NCBI RefSeq assembly: GCF_900142755.1
Contig: NZ_FRCA01000014.1
Coordinates: 41,776 to 105,775, forward strand
Length of the DNA: 64,000 bases
Reading direction: 5' to 3'
Source: Halomonas cupida
Lineage (GTDB): Bacteria > Pseudomonadota > Gammaproteobacteria > Pseudomonadales > Halomonadaceae
A model generated the notes under the pieces. It was given only the letters and a program-made list of their open reading frames with translations, was not told the DNA's origin and made no database searches. This document shows positions 26,359-34,771 of this stretch, one piece after another; position 1 is the first letter of the stretch; every line of letters begins with the position of its first letter. The position numbers were made by a program, and so were the translations under genes.

Positions 26359-26652
26359 ATGAACATCCGTCCCTTGCACGATCGCGTCGTCATCCGTCGC
26401 GTTGAGGAAGAGCAGAAGACCGCAGGCGGCATCGTGCTTCCGGGCAGCGCCCAGGAAAAACCGACTCGTGGTGAAGTCCTCGCCGTCGGTAACGGCCGGA
26501 TTCTCGAGAGCGGTGACGTTCGTCCGCTGGACGTCAAGGTCGGCGACACCGTGATCTTCAAGGATGGCTTCGGCGTCGAGAAGCAGAAGATCGACGGCGA
26601 GGAAGTGCTGATCATGAGCGAGGCCGACATCCTGGCGGTCGTCGAAGGCTAA
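26359..26652 (+). CDS. groES: Co-chaperonin GroES
   Basis: The 10-kDa lid of the GroEL folding chamber. It has 97 residues starting MNIRPLHDRVVIRR, with the mobile loop EEQKTAGGIVLPGSAQEKP (about 18-36) and the C-terminal LIMSEADILAVVEG. AGGAGA precedes ATG by about 10 bases. It is co-transcribed with groEL 83 bp downstream, from the sigma-32 promoter about 180 bp upstream. Confidence 0.98.
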   Translation: MNIRPLHDRVVIRRVEEEQKTAGGIVLPGSAQEKPTRGEVLAVGNGRILESGDVRPLDVKVGDTVIFKDGFGVEKQKIDGEEVLIMSEADILAVVEG

Positions 26653-26735
26653 GCGCCACTCTCGGAGGGATGCGCTTCACCATCATTCCCGACGTTCACT
26701 TTTGACGCATAGATTCTTCAAAGGAATTCAAGAAA

Positions 26736-28379
26736 ATGGCAGCGAAACAAGTCAAGTTCTCTGATGATGCCCGCAAGCGTATGGCTCGCGGTGTCGACGT
26801 TCTGGCCAACGCCGTAAAAGCGACTCTGGGCCCGAAAGGCCGTAACGTAGTGCTCGAGAAGTCCTTCGGCGCCCCCACCGTCACCAAGGACGGTGTCAGC
26901 GTCGCCAAGGAAATCGAACTCAAGGACCGGTTCGAGAACATGGGCGCTCAGATGGTCAAGGAAGTGGCTTCCAAGACCTCTGACGTTGCTGGCGACGGTA
27001 CTACCACAGCCACCGTGCTGGCTCAGGCGATTGTCAACGAAGGCCTGAAGGGCGTGACCGCCGGCATGAACCCGATGGACCTGAAGCGCGGTATCGACCA
27101 GGCCGTCATCGCCGCCGTCAAGGAAATCCAGGCTCTGTCCGTGCCGTGCACTGACTCCAAGGCCATCGCCCAGGTCGGAACCATCTCCGCCAATGGCGAC
27201 AGCCGCATCGGTGAGATCATCGCCGAAGCCATGGAGAAGGTCGGCAAGGAAGGCGTCATCACTGTCGATGAAGGCCGTGGCTTTGAAGACGAGCTGGACG
27301 TCGTCGAAGGCATGCAGTTCGACCGTGGTTACCTGTCTCCGTACTTCGTGACCAACCAGGACACCATGGCAGTGGAACTGGAAGATCCGTTCATCCTGAT
27401 GGTGGACAAGAAGATCTCCAACATCCGCGAACTGCTGCCTACGCTGGAAGCCGTGGCCAAGGCAGGCAAGCCGCTGGTGATCATCGCTGAAGATATCGAA
27501 GGCGAAGCTCTGGCGACACTGGTGGTCAACACCATGCGCGGTATCGTCAAGGTCGCTGCGGCCAAGGCACCGGGCTTCGGTGACCGTCGCAAGGCCATGC
27601 TGCAGGATATCGCTATCCTGACCAATGGCACCGTGATCTCCGAGGAAGTGGGTCTGAGCCTCGAGCAGGCGACTCTGGACCACCTGGGCACCGCCAAGCG
27701 CGTGACCATGTCCAAGGAAAACACCACCATCATCGATGGTGCCGGCAACGATGGCGACATCGAGGCTCGCGTCAACCAGATCCGCGCTCAGATCGAGGAG
27801 ACTTCCTCTGATTACGACCGTGAGAAGCTGCAGGAGCGTGTTGCCAAGCTGGCTGGCGGTGTCGCCGTCATCCGCGTCGGTGCTGCTACCGAAGTGGAGA
27901 TGAAGGAGAAGAAGGCTCGCGTAGAGGACGCCCTCCACTCCACTCGCGCCGCTGTCGAAGAAGGTGTCGTGCCTGGTGGCGGTACTGCTCTGGTTCGCGT
28001 CCTCGGCACGATCGCCAACCTCAAGGGTGAGAACGAAGACCAGACTCATGGTATCGCCATCGCCCTGCGCGCCATGGAAGCTCCGCTGCGTCAGATCGCC
28101 ACCAACGCTGGTCAGGAAGGCTCTGTCATCGTCAACGCCGTCAAGGCTGGCGAAGGCAACTACGGCTACAACGCCCAGACTGGTGAGTACGGCGACATGT
28201 TCGAGATGGGTGTTCTGGACCCGGCCAAGGTGACTCGTTCTGCTCTGCAGTCCGCTGGCTCCGTTGCTGGTCTGATGATCACTACCGAAGCCATGATCGC
28301 CGACGATCCGGAAGAGAAGGATGCTGGTGGTGACATGGGTGGTATGGGCGGCATGGGTGGTATGGGCGGCATGATGTAA
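26736..28379 (+). CDS. groEL: Chaperonin GroEL
   Basis: A 547-residue, 60-kDa chaperonin that folds proteins with GroES. Start: MAAKQVKFSDDARKRM. ATP-binding features are VKATLGPKGRNV (about 27-38) and the catalytic Asp in GDGTTTATVLAQ (about 86-97). The C-terminal tail is the usual Gly-Gly-Met repeat (GGMGGMGGMGGMM). Its strong codon bias keeps a long antisense frame open, which is not a gene. A strong terminator follows at 28409. Confidence 0.98.
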   Translation: MAAKQVKFSDDARKRMARGVDVLANAVKATLGPKGRNVVLEKSFGAPTVTKDGVSVAKEIELKDRFENMGAQMVKEVASKTSDVAGDGTTTATVLAQAIVNEGLKGVTAGMNPMDLKRGIDQAVIAAVKEIQALSVPCTDSKAIAQVGTISANGDSRIGEIIAEAMEKVGKEGVITVDEGRGFEDELDVVEGMQFDRGYLSPYFVTNQDTMAVELEDPFILMVDKKISNIRELLPTLEAVAKAGKPLVIIAEDIEGEALATLVVNTMRGIVKVAAAKAPGFGDRRKAMLQDIAILTNGTVISEEVGLSLEQATLDHLGTAKRVTMSKENTTIIDGAGNDGDIEARVNQIRAQIEETSSDYDREKLQERVAKLAGGVAVIRVGAATEVEMKEKKARVEDALHSTRAAVEEGVVPGGGTALVRVLGTIANLKGENEDQTHGIAIALRAMEAPLRQIATNAGQEGSVIVNAVKAGEGNYGYNAQTGEYGDMFEMGVLDPAKVTRSALQSAGSVAGLMITTEAMIADDPEEKDAGGDMGGMGGMGGMGGMM

Positions 28380-28408
28380 ATCAGCCCCCTGCTCTCCGAG
28401 CTGCATAG

Positions 28409-28440
28409 CCCCGCCGGGATTTTCCCGGCGGGGTTTTTGT
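28409..28440 (+). terminator. Rho-independent terminator of groESL
   Basis: CCCCGCCGGGA (28409-28419), a TTT loop and TCCCGGCGGGG (28423-28433) form a perfect 11-bp stem, followed by TTTTTGTTTG. It starts 30 bp after the groEL stop. Confidence 0.95.
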
Positions 28441-28454
28441 TTGTGGGTGATTTA

Positions 28455-28565
28455 GCTTCGAGACACGAGCTTCGAGTACGCTACGCTCGAGCTTGAACCC
28501 CGAAGAGAGGCACGTAGCCATCAGGTTGGCACCGAGCAGCTCGCCGCTCGTAGCTCGTACCTCGC
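28455..28565. repeat. Inverted CGAGCTT-type heptad array between groEL and trmJ
   Basis: Direct units such as AGCTTCGAGACACGAGCTTCGAG on one side (about 28452-28475) and the inverse CGCTCGTAGCTCGTACCTCG on the other (about 28540-28562) flank a centre containing CTACGCTCGAGCTTGAACCCCGAAGAG in overlapping pieces. The same sequence family appears at 9033-9105 and 63757-63990, where GCTCGTAGCTCG also occurs. Confidence 0.75.
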
Positions 28566-28620
28566 GGCTGGTGAGGTTACAATGCCGCCCCACGACCATT
28601 TCACCCACTACGATATCTTC

Positions 28621-29352
28621 ATGCTCTCCAACATTCGTGTCGTCCTTGTCCAGACCTTCCATCCCGGGAACATCGGCTCCACCGCCAGAGCGATGAAGAC
28701 CATGGGGCTTTCCGATCTGGTGCTGGTCAATCCCCGCGCCTTTCCGGATGCTGAAGCAACACGACTGGCCGCAGGTGCCAGCGATGTCATCGAGTCGGCA
28801 CGTGTAGTGACAACGCTGGAGGATGCCGTCAGCGACTGTGTTCGTGTGGTCGGTGCCAGCGCCCGCCTGCGCAGCCTTCCCCTGCCCCATTACGACGAAC
28901 CGGACACCATGGCGACCGCGCTGGTGGAGGACAGCCATCACGACAAGGTTGCCATTGTCTTTGGCCGTGAGCGTTACGGGCTCACCAATGATGAGATTGC
29001 CTGCTGCAGCCATCAGGTCAGTATTCCGACCAATCCGGATTACGGTATTCTCAATCTGGCCCAGGCCGTCCAGGTGCTCGCCTGGGAAGTGCGTCGCGCC
29101 TGGCGATGCCAGTCCCGCGGCAACAGCAGTCGACCGACCGAGGAGCGCTCGCCAACACGCGAACAGATGATTCACTTCCAGCAGCATCTGAGCCGCGTTA
29201 TGCACATGAGCGGCTTCATTACCCAGCCCCATGCCCGTACCGAAGCACAGTTACAGGCGTTGTTCGCCCGTGCCGAGCCTTCGCGCAAGGAGCTGTCGCT
29301 GCTGCGGGGGTTACTGGCTTCACTGGAAGGACAGATCGACCAGCAGCCATGA
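28621..29352 (+). CDS. trmJ: tRNA (cytidine/uridine-2'-O-)-methyltransferase
   Basis: A SPOUT-family methyltransferase modifying the ribose at position 32 of certain tRNAs. It has 243 residues from ATG 28621 (MLSNIRVVLVQTFHPGNIGSTARAM, split at QTF), where family homology begins; an earlier in-frame ATG (28582) adds an unrelated stretch within the repeat zone. Trefoil-knot motifs are LVLVNPRAFPD, IVFGRERYGLTNDE and IPTNPDYGILNLAQAVQVL. The C-terminal extension of about 80 residues is typical of TrmJ over the shorter TrmL. It stands alone in its transcript, followed by a multi-hairpin repeated element. Confidence 0.93.
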   Translation: MLSNIRVVLVQTFHPGNIGSTARAMKTMGLSDLVLVNPRAFPDAEATRLAAGASDVIESARVVTTLEDAVSDCVRVVGASARLRSLPLPHYDEPDTMATALVEDSHHDKVAIVFGRERYGLTNDEIACCSHQVSIPTNPDYGILNLAQAVQVLAWEVRRAWRCQSRGNSSRPTEERSPTREQMIHFQQHLSRVMHMSGFITQPHARTEAQLQALFARAEPSRKELSLLRGLLASLEGQIDQQP

Positions 29353-29408
29353 CCCGTCATCAGCCATCTTGAATAGAGCTGTGCCGAGCTGAGCTGGCCG
29401 TATCTGGC

Positions 29409-29581
29409 TATTAACATGGCAATCAAATAGCTCATCCTGATCGATTTGATTGTCGTCCGCACCACACTGGCGCAGATGCGTGGATCTGCTGGTGTGGTGC
29501 GGTCTCGCGTCGGCCTGATGGCCGACGGCGGCACGTCCATGTGCCGCCATTAACCCAACATGAAAGCATGCCGGGTTAATA
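29409..29581. mobile_element. MITE-like multi-hairpin element, copy 1
   Basis: A 173-bp block bounded by 13-bp imperfect terminal inverted repeats (TATTAACATGGCA / TGCCGGGTTAATA). It is about 93% identical by eye to the block at 42846-43020. Inside are successive hairpins: ATCAAAT/ATTTGAT; CACCACAC.../...GTGTGGTG (degraded here by a 2-nt deletion and substitutions in the right arm); CGTCGGCC-tgat-GGCCGACG; GCGGCAC/GTGCCGC; and ATTAACCC/GGGTTAAT. It has no coding capacity of its own. Its last bases supply the TAA stop of the glutathionylspermidine-synthase-like gene on the minus strand. No clear target-site duplication is visible. Confidence 0.8.
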
Positions 29582-30745
29582 ACCGAGGATGATATGCGGC
29601 AGGTAGCGTGACAGGTCCTGGGTGATCACGGAGCGATCCTCACGCAACGAAATCCCCGCGGGCTGATCGTCGATCAACCAGGAGCCGATCAGAGTATGGT
29701 TGCCGGCGAATTTCGGTAACGGGCAGTAAGCCTGATAGATGAACCCCTCATCGCCATAGGGCCCCTCCGACGCCAGCACCTCCTCACCATCGATATGAAT
29801 GCTGACATTGGCGCCCTCTCGGGCAAAGATCGGCTTCTTGACGAAGCAGGTCAGAGCACTCGAGGCCAGCTCTTCCTCGAAGTATGAAGGCAGCAGGTTG
29901 GGATGGTCGGGGAACATCTTCCACAGCATCGGCAACAATGCCTTGTTGGACAGCAGTGCCTTCCAGGGCGGTTCGAGCCAGCGAGTGCCTGAACGCTCCA
30001 GCAGAGCGGAATACGACTCGCGGAGCATGAACTCCCAGGGATAGAGCTTGAAGATCCAGCGGATCACCTGGTCATCCAGGTCGGTGAACAGGTCCCCTTC
30101 ACCGTGGCCGATATCCTCGATGTAGACGAAGCGTGTGGTAATACCTGCCTCGTTGGCACAGTCTTCAAGGTACTGCACCGTGCCACGATCCTCTTCGGTA
30201 TCCTTGCAGCAGGCCAGGTGCAGTGTCTCGCCCGGATGATGCTGCTTCAACTCGGCAAAGCGATTGACCAGCTTCTCCTGTACTGAAGTGAACTGATCCG
30301 CCGAACGAGGGATATCGCCGCTGTTGACCTTGTCCTCGAGCCACAGCCACTGCCAGAAACCTGTCTCATAGAGACTGGTGGGAGTATCGGCGTTATTCTC
30401 GTAGAGCTTCGCCGGCCCCTGTCCGGAGTAGGCCAGGTCGAGACGCGAATACAGACTACGCTCACCGGCCTGCCAGGAATCCGCGACCAGATCCCAGTGA
30501 TCCCGAGGAATCCGGAAGCGGCGCATCAGTTCCTCGTCCCTGACCGCACGCTCCACCACCGCCAGGCACATCTGGTGCAACTCCGCGGTAGGCGCCTCCA
30601 GATCGTCCTCGACCTGTTTCAGGGTGAACTGGTAATAGGCGCTTTCGTCCCAGTAGGGCTCGCCGTGCATGGTGTGGAAGTGAAAGCCGAACTCACGGGC
30701 CCGGTCGCGCCAACCGGGCCTCTCGCGACTGATGAGACGAATCAC
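29576..30745 (-). CDS. yjfC: Glutathionylspermidine synthase-family ATP-grasp protein (YjfC/YgiC type)
   Basis: A 389-residue protein of the glutathionylspermidine synthase pre-ATP-grasp-like family, without the amidase domain of E. coli Gsp. Recognisable parts are GFHFHTMHGEPYWDE near the N-terminus, KLYENNADTPTSLYETG in the middle, EPPWKALLSNKALLPMLW (about 262-279), and VKKPIFAREGANVSI, a likely nucleotide-binding strand. It ends GSWLIDDQPAGISLRED then a short tail. YjfC and YgiC have ATPase-type folds but no settled substrate. It starts at GTG 30745 and is the last gene of a PspA-type operon in the same order as E. coli yjfI-yjfC. Its stop codon comes from the adjacent repeat element. Confidence 0.88.
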   Translation of the reverse strand: MIRLISRERPGWRDRAREFGFHFHTMHGEPYWDESAYYQFTLKQVEDDLEAPTAELHQMCLAVVERAVRDEELMRRFRIPRDHWDLVADSWQAGERSLYSRLDLAYSGQGPAKLYENNADTPTSLYETGFWQWLWLEDKVNSGDIPRSADQFTSVQEKLVNRFAELKQHHPGETLHLACCKDTEEDRGTVQYLEDCANEAGITTRFVYIEDIGHGEGDLFTDLDDQVIRWIFKLYPWEFMLRESYSALLERSGTRWLEPPWKALLSNKALLPMLWKMFPDHPNLLPSYFEEELASSALTCFVKKPIFAREGANVSIHIDGEEVLASEGPYGDEGFIYQAYCPLPKFAGNHTLIGSWLIDDQPAGISLREDRSVITQDLSRYLPHIILGY

Positions 30746-30757
30746 GTCAGAACCACC

Positions 30758-31381
30758 TCAACCACCCCAGCTACGGCTGCCGGAGCTCGAACGAGAGCTA
30801 CCGCCGAAGTTGGACTTCGCCGCTACCACGGAGCCGAAGCCACCGCGAGACATGGTACGAGTGGCCGCCGGCTTGGGCTTGAAGGCGTCATTATCAACAG
30901 TGACACGTCCCTGACGTCCGTTGCCGAACACCCGACCATCCGCGGTCGACCATTTGCCATAGATCGGCGAGCGATAATAGCTGGAGGTGTAGAGTGCCGA
31001 TGACTGGTAGCGGTTGCCGTCCAGTGCCCGGGCAAACAGGAATCCGGCCATGGCCGGTACAAACCAGGAGCCACTGGCATTCTGCGGCTGATACACCTGG
31101 CAACTGTCGTCACCAAAATCCGACTCACAGGCCAGCTCCGAATCGTAGCGCGGCCCACTGGTGGCGGCCTCGGCCAGCGCACTCTCGTAGGCAGTCCGGC
31201 ATTGCTGCGCGAGCTCGGGATTATCCTCGATGCAGTCTTCCAGATCGCTGTAGGCCGTGGCTTCACGGCTGTCACTGCAACCCGATACGGCCACGGCGAT
31301 GGCCGCTACCAGCGCCAGACGGCAGGGCTCAACGGGAGCCTTGCGCATACGCGCCAGGTTGATCGATGCTGTGCGTTTCAT
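30758..31381 (-). CDS. yjfM: DUF1190 lipoprotein, YgiB/YjfM family
   Basis: A 207-residue protein with a lipoprotein signal: basic N-terminus, hydrophobic LALVAAIAVAVSG and Cys35 in VSGC. The mature part has YSDLEDCIEDNPELAQQCRTAYE (split at PEL), paired cysteines (CESDFGDDSC) and PAMAGFLFARAL, the last being typical of DUF1190. The C-terminus is Ser/Gly/Arg-rich with SRGGFGS, a pattern common in YgiB. Function is unknown. It lies 12 bp upstream of the yjfC-like gene and 11 bp after yjfL. In E. coli both ygiB-ygiC and yjfM-yjfC have the same pairing. Confidence 0.87.
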   Translation of the reverse strand: MKRTASINLARMRKAPVEPCRLALVAAIAVAVSGCSDSREATAYSDLEDCIEDNPELAQQCRTAYESALAEAATSGPRYDSELACESDFGDDSCQVYQPQNASGSWFVPAMAGFLFARALDGNRYQSSALYTSSYYRSPIYGKWSTADGRVFGNGRQGRVTVDNDAFKPKPAATRTMSRGGFGSVVAAKSNFGGSSRSSSGSRSWGG

Positions 31382-31391
31382 CGCTCTCTCC

Positions 31392-31808
31392 TCAATACGT
31401 CATGCAGGCAGCGTTGAGCAGACCCACAGCGATCGATACACCACACAGCACGACGCCTGCCGGAATCTCGTTATCGTTGATGCGCTGCACGATACGCGGC
31501 ATCAGCAGGAAACGGACCAGTGCGAAGGCCAGTACCTGAGCGATCAGCGCCACAACCCCCCAGATGACGAAATCCACCAGCCCCACGGAGTTGGCAGCCG
31601 CACTGGCCAGCGCCAGCGCGAAACCGACCACGGCACCGACGAGCCCCAGGGCAGCCGCTGTATTGTTGCCGTCCTTGACCAGCTTCCACTCATCATGCGG
31701 AGTGATGAAGGTATAGACGTACTTGAACACCACCAGCATCACCAGTGAAATGGCGAAGTAGATGACAAAGCTCAGCAGGCCTGCCAACGATGAAGAGAGA
31801 TCAACCAT
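31392..31808 (-). CDS. yjfL: DUF350 membrane protein, YjfL family
   Basis: A 138-residue protein with four predicted membrane segments (around LLSFVIYFAISLVMLVVF, LGLVGAVVGFALALASA, VDFVIWGVVALIAQVLAF and VVLCGVSIAVGLLNAAC). The DUF350 signature NTAAALGLVGAVVGFALAL is clear. Its molecular role is unknown. It belongs to the yjfIJKLMC operon. A 174-bp gap with a short hairpin (CTCTC-ttga-GAGAG) separates it from the upstream yjfK. Confidence 0.88.
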   Translation of the reverse strand: MVDLSSSLAGLLSFVIYFAISLVMLVVFKYVYTFITPHDEWKLVKDGNNTAAALGLVGAVVGFALALASAAANSVGLVDFVIWGVVALIAQVLAFALVRFLLMPRIVQRINDNEIPAGVVLCGVSIAVGLLNAACMTY

Positions 31809-31982
31809 GATTATTGCTTCCCTGTGCTTGAAGAGGTGTTTACAAAATGCCTGCCCTTGTTCGGCGGTTTTGTATCCCCCTATGATTTCAGATGGAAAAA
31901 TACCGACCGACTAGCACTTGCACCTTGGATATCGACGCTTGCCTGGTTAACTCTCTTGAAGAGAGAACGACGACATTGCCCA

Positions 31983-32627
31983 TCAAATAAAGGTGAGGTC
32001 GGCGGGTTCAATATCGAACCCGGTACTGATCACCAGACAGCGGTCCAACCGACTACCCTCGAGCTTTTCCTCGCCTACCTTCATCAGATACTCGAATCGC
32101 TGCGGCGCAATTTCGCGCTCGTACAGCATGGCGAACTGATCCGTGGACGACACGCCTCCATTGGCCTGCCAGGTCGTTTCCGTCATGGCCACCGGCGGTG
32201 ACGAGTCTCCCGTACCTTCCCAGACTCGCAGCCATTCCCGATCCTCGAAGGTGAAATTCGCCTGGCTGATGCCATTCTTCAGCAGGCTGTTCCAGTCAGC
32301 CTCAGACCCCACGCCCCGGGTTTCGTAGAAATACCAGAGCTTGACGTCACGAATGTCACTTTCACTACCGCCACCATCCAGCAGTACCTGCAGAAAGGCA
32401 TCGTCATCGGTGTAGAAGCGCAGCACTCGGCTGTTGGCATCGAGCTTGATCTCCCCCACGGCCTGGATGATCTGATGGCTGGCCATACCCTCCGGCACGA
32501 TGTCCGGCTCGAGTAGACGCAGCTTCAGCTCATCCAGCGAGAAGCTTCCGCCCAGGTGAAGCCCCATGACTTCAGGCGCCCTTGGCTCGGTCTGCGCCGG
32601 GCGTTTGCCGAACAGGCGTTCAAACAT
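31983..32627 (-). CDS. yjfK: DUF2491 protein, YjfK family
   Basis: A 214-residue soluble protein from ATG 32627, chosen because it lies at the stop of the upstream channel gene (ATGTTTGA overlap of 8 bp). Typical stretches are LGGSFSLDELKLRLLEPD, QIIQAVGEIKLD, RFYTDDDAFLQVLLDGG and LKNGISQANFTFEDREW, which I associate with DUF2491/YjfK. No catalytic motif is apparent. An upstream in-frame start (32663) would lie within the channel gene. It belongs to the PspA-type operon. Confidence 0.85.
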   Translation of the reverse strand: MFERLFGKRPAQTEPRAPEVMGLHLGGSFSLDELKLRLLEPDIVPEGMASHQIIQAVGEIKLDANSRVLRFYTDDDAFLQVLLDGGGSESDIRDVKLWYFYETRGVGSEADWNSLLKNGISQANFTFEDREWLRVWEGTGDSSPPVAMTETTWQANGGVSSTDQFAMLYEREIAPQRFEYLMKVGEEKLEGSRLDRCLVISTGFDIEPADLTFI

Positions 32628-33666
32628 CCCCCAGCTCCCAATCAAAATCGTTGATGCGTTCATCGGCGATGTAATAGATCACCGCTCCCGGCTTCACCTC
32701 CCGGGAAAGTGCCGGATTGATCTCCGCAGGCAGACGGCGACCGGCAGACACACCAATGATGGTCGCTTCGTAACGCTCCTTGAAGGCCAGGAACAGCTGC
32801 CTGAGCGGCACGTCTCGGCTTCCCGCATACTCGATGGAGTATTGGGTCATGCCCTTGTCGACATTGAGCAGCTCATGCAGCACCGCACTGGAGCCGGGGT
32901 CCATGGCCGACTTGGCAAGCATCTCGGTGGCCACCGATGGCATCGCTTCGATATTGGGGAGGTGGCGCTTGAGCAACTGCCCCATGCTCTCGTTATTGAA
33001 ATAGGTGATGACATGGGCATCGGGGTTGGCATTGCAGACGTACAAGGCCGCCGAAGAAGTGGCGTCATCGTCCTGGCAGTCGATGATGATACGCGAGGCC
33101 GTGCTGACGCAGGCGCGCTGCATCTCCTCGTCATTGGTGAAGCTCGATACCCGCACGAAGCCGATGCGTTCGGGCATGGGGTTTTCCATCTCCGCCCGCA
33201 CACAGAGTGCCACCTGGCACTTCTCGGCGTGGTAATCGAGCTCGCGCAGCAACAGCTTGAGCAATTGCAGTGTATGTTCCTCGTGCCAACCAATCACGAG
33301 AATATGCTGGTTGTAATCGAGTGACTTGAAACCCTGCACACCCTTTCTCCACTGGAAGGAAAGAGACGCCGCCAGGCGCCCAAGAGTCAGGCCAAACAGG
33401 CCCAACCCCAACGGAATGACGAAGAACGAAGCGGCCAGACGGCCTGCTGGGCTGACGGGCGACAGATCGCCGTACCCGACGGTCGAAGCCGTGACAACGA
33501 TCCAGTAGACAAAGTTATCGAGCCTGACAATGTCCTGCTCGCCACAGAGCCACATCAACAGCCAGCTGGCGACTAGATAGAACAGTAGCGCCAGCAGGAG
33601 GTTATGCCACCTGAACTCAATGAAGTGACGAGCGAATACCCGCTTCAGCCTCAGCAGAATGTGCAT
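32620..33666 (-). CDS. Potassium channel protein with RCK/TrkA-N domain
   Basis: A 348-residue two-TM ion channel. The membrane segments are NLLLALLFYLVASWLLMWL (about 22-40) and the one after the selectivity filter (SFFVIPLGLGLFGLTLG). The pore filter reads TASTVGYGDLSP, the K+ signature TVGYGD. The cytoplasmic part is RCK-like: HILVIGWHEEHT (Rossmann GxGxxx variant with Trp), followed by a regulatory region ending PGAVIYYIADERIND. It lies between yjfJ and yjfK, whereas E. coli has no channel there. It overlaps yjfK by 8 bp, so it is an integral operon member. It suggests the operon senses or adjusts membrane potential or osmotic state (inference). Confidence 0.92.
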   Translation of the reverse strand: MHILLRLKRVFARHFIEFRWHNLLLALLFYLVASWLLMWLCGEQDIVRLDNFVYWIVVTASTVGYGDLSPVSPAGRLAASFFVIPLGLGLFGLTLGRLAASLSFQWRKGVQGFKSLDYNQHILVIGWHEEHTLQLLKLLLRELDYHAEKCQVALCVRAEMENPMPERIGFVRVSSFTNDEEMQRACVSTASRIIIDCQDDDATSSAALYVCNANPDAHVITYFNNESMGQLLKRHLPNIEAMPSVATEMLAKSAMDPGSSAVLHELLNVDKGMTQYSIEYAGSRDVPLRQLFLAFKERYEATIIGVSAGRRLPAEINPALSREVKPGAVIYYIADERINDFDWELGDV

Positions 33667-33674
33667 ATCGGCAG

Positions 33675-34358
33675 TTATTTCCCGAGGATTCTGGACAGCT
33701 CATCATCGGCGTTGGCTTTGCCGCCCTTGATTCCTGCCTGAGCCAGGCGCTGCTCAAGTGCATCACCGGACTCCTCGGATGCCAGCTCCGAGGCGGCTTC
33801 CAGCTCGGCCTGACGCTGTGTCTGGCGCTTCTGAATACGATCCAGCGATTCTGTCGCCGTCTTCATACGACTGTTGGCGCCGAGATGGCGCGACGACACG
33901 GAAGTCTGTGCTTTCTGCACCGACTCGGTGGCCTTGACGATATCGACCTGCTGCTCCATGCGGCGCAGGTTGTCCTTGGCCTGACGGATGTTGTTACGCA
34001 GCGCCTTCTCGGACTGAGCAAACTGCTCGGAGAACTTCTGCTCGGCTTCCAGTTGACCACGCAGCTCAACAACCCTGGAAGCACACTCCAACGCCAGCTC
34101 ATTGTCGCCCTTGGCACTGGCGGCACGTGCATGCTGCTCATACTCGGCAATCGAACTGTTGAAGCTGGCAACCTTCTGGTCCGCCAACTTGCGCTTGGCG
34201 ATAATCTGGGTCAAGGAGTGATCCGAGCGACGCAACTCGTCCTTCGCTTCACGGATCTCCTGGTCGAGGATACGCAGTGCCTGACTGTCAGCAGCCGTTT
34301 CCGCTGCTTCATTGACGCCACCCTTGACTGCGGTGAAAAGCTTCTTCCATACGCTCAT
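33675..34358 (-). CDS. yjfJ: PspA/IM30-family protein, YjfJ type
   Basis: A 227-residue PspA-like coiled-coil protein. Starts MSVWKKLFTAVKGGVNE, an amphipathic membrane-binding helix, then LRILDQEIREAKDELRRSDHSL (split at RRS). A long helical hairpin with EYEQHARAASAKGDNELALECASRVVEL and further coiled coil follows to about residue 190. The end is ELEAASELASEESGDALEQRL and a short tail. PspA/Vipp1 proteins polymerise on and protect stressed inner membranes. Neighbours yjfI, the K+ channel and yjfK-yjfC are in one direction with short gaps. Confidence 0.92.
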   Translation of the reverse strand: MSVWKKLFTAVKGGVNEAAETAADSQALRILDQEIREAKDELRRSDHSLTQIIAKRKLADQKVASFNSSIAEYEQHARAASAKGDNELALECASRVVELRGQLEAEQKFSEQFAQSEKALRNNIRQAKDNLRRMEQQVDIVKATESVQKAQTSVSSRHLGANSRMKTATESLDRIQKRQTQRQAELEAASELASEESGDALEQRLAQAGIKGGKANADDELSRILGK

Positions 34359-34375
34359 GTCTGCTGTATCTCCGA

Positions 34376-34771
34376 TCAGTTGAGGTATTCGGCGTAGGCC
34401 TGCAGGAACACCGGCACATTGGCAAACAGGGTCTCGACCTCGAAGATCACACTCTCCTCACTGGAACGAGCCGATAGAGCGCCGAAGGCCATGTAATAGT
34501 CCTGCCCGTCGATGGTGGTGACAGCGACGGTGGTCAAGGGCACAAACTGGTGGGTGCGCAGCACCTGCTCGTTGAGAGCCGCTACGTCCTTGACTGCGTC
34601 GGTGGCAAACAACAGCGTCTCGACCACGATCTGGTCGCCACTGACGGCCAGATAGGCATCCAGGCCATCCTCGTTGGTAATACTCAGGCATTCGCCGTCG
34701 GCGTTGACGGTCCAGCTGTCGTGACTGGACAGACACTTGCTCAGGGATTCCAGCTCCCAGGCCATATTCAT
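34376..34771 (-). CDS. yjfI: DUF2170 protein, YjfI family
   Basis: A 131-residue protein, first gene of the PspA-type operon. It reads like DUF2170: ITNEDGLDAYLAVSGDQIVVETLLF, split at LAVSG, then AALNEQVLRTHQFVPLTTVAV and YMAFGALSARSSEESVIFEVETL, also split. The C-terminus ends LQAYAEYLN. Role unknown; it probably acts with the PspA protein 17 bp downstream. ATG 34771 or 34765 may be the start. No convincing sigma-54 site was found upstream. Confidence 0.85.
   Translation of the reverse strand: MNMAWELESLSKCLSSHDSWTVNADGECLSITNEDGLDAYLAVSGDQIVVETLLFATDAVKDVAALNEQVLRTHQFVPLTTVAVTTIDGQDYYMAFGALSARSSEESVIFEVETLFANVPVFLQAYAEYLN

Noticed and set aside
26718..28406. 562-codon minus-strand open frame opposite groEL
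   Set aside because: It is the exact shadow of groEL, held open by codon bias. It has no family features or ribosome-binding site.
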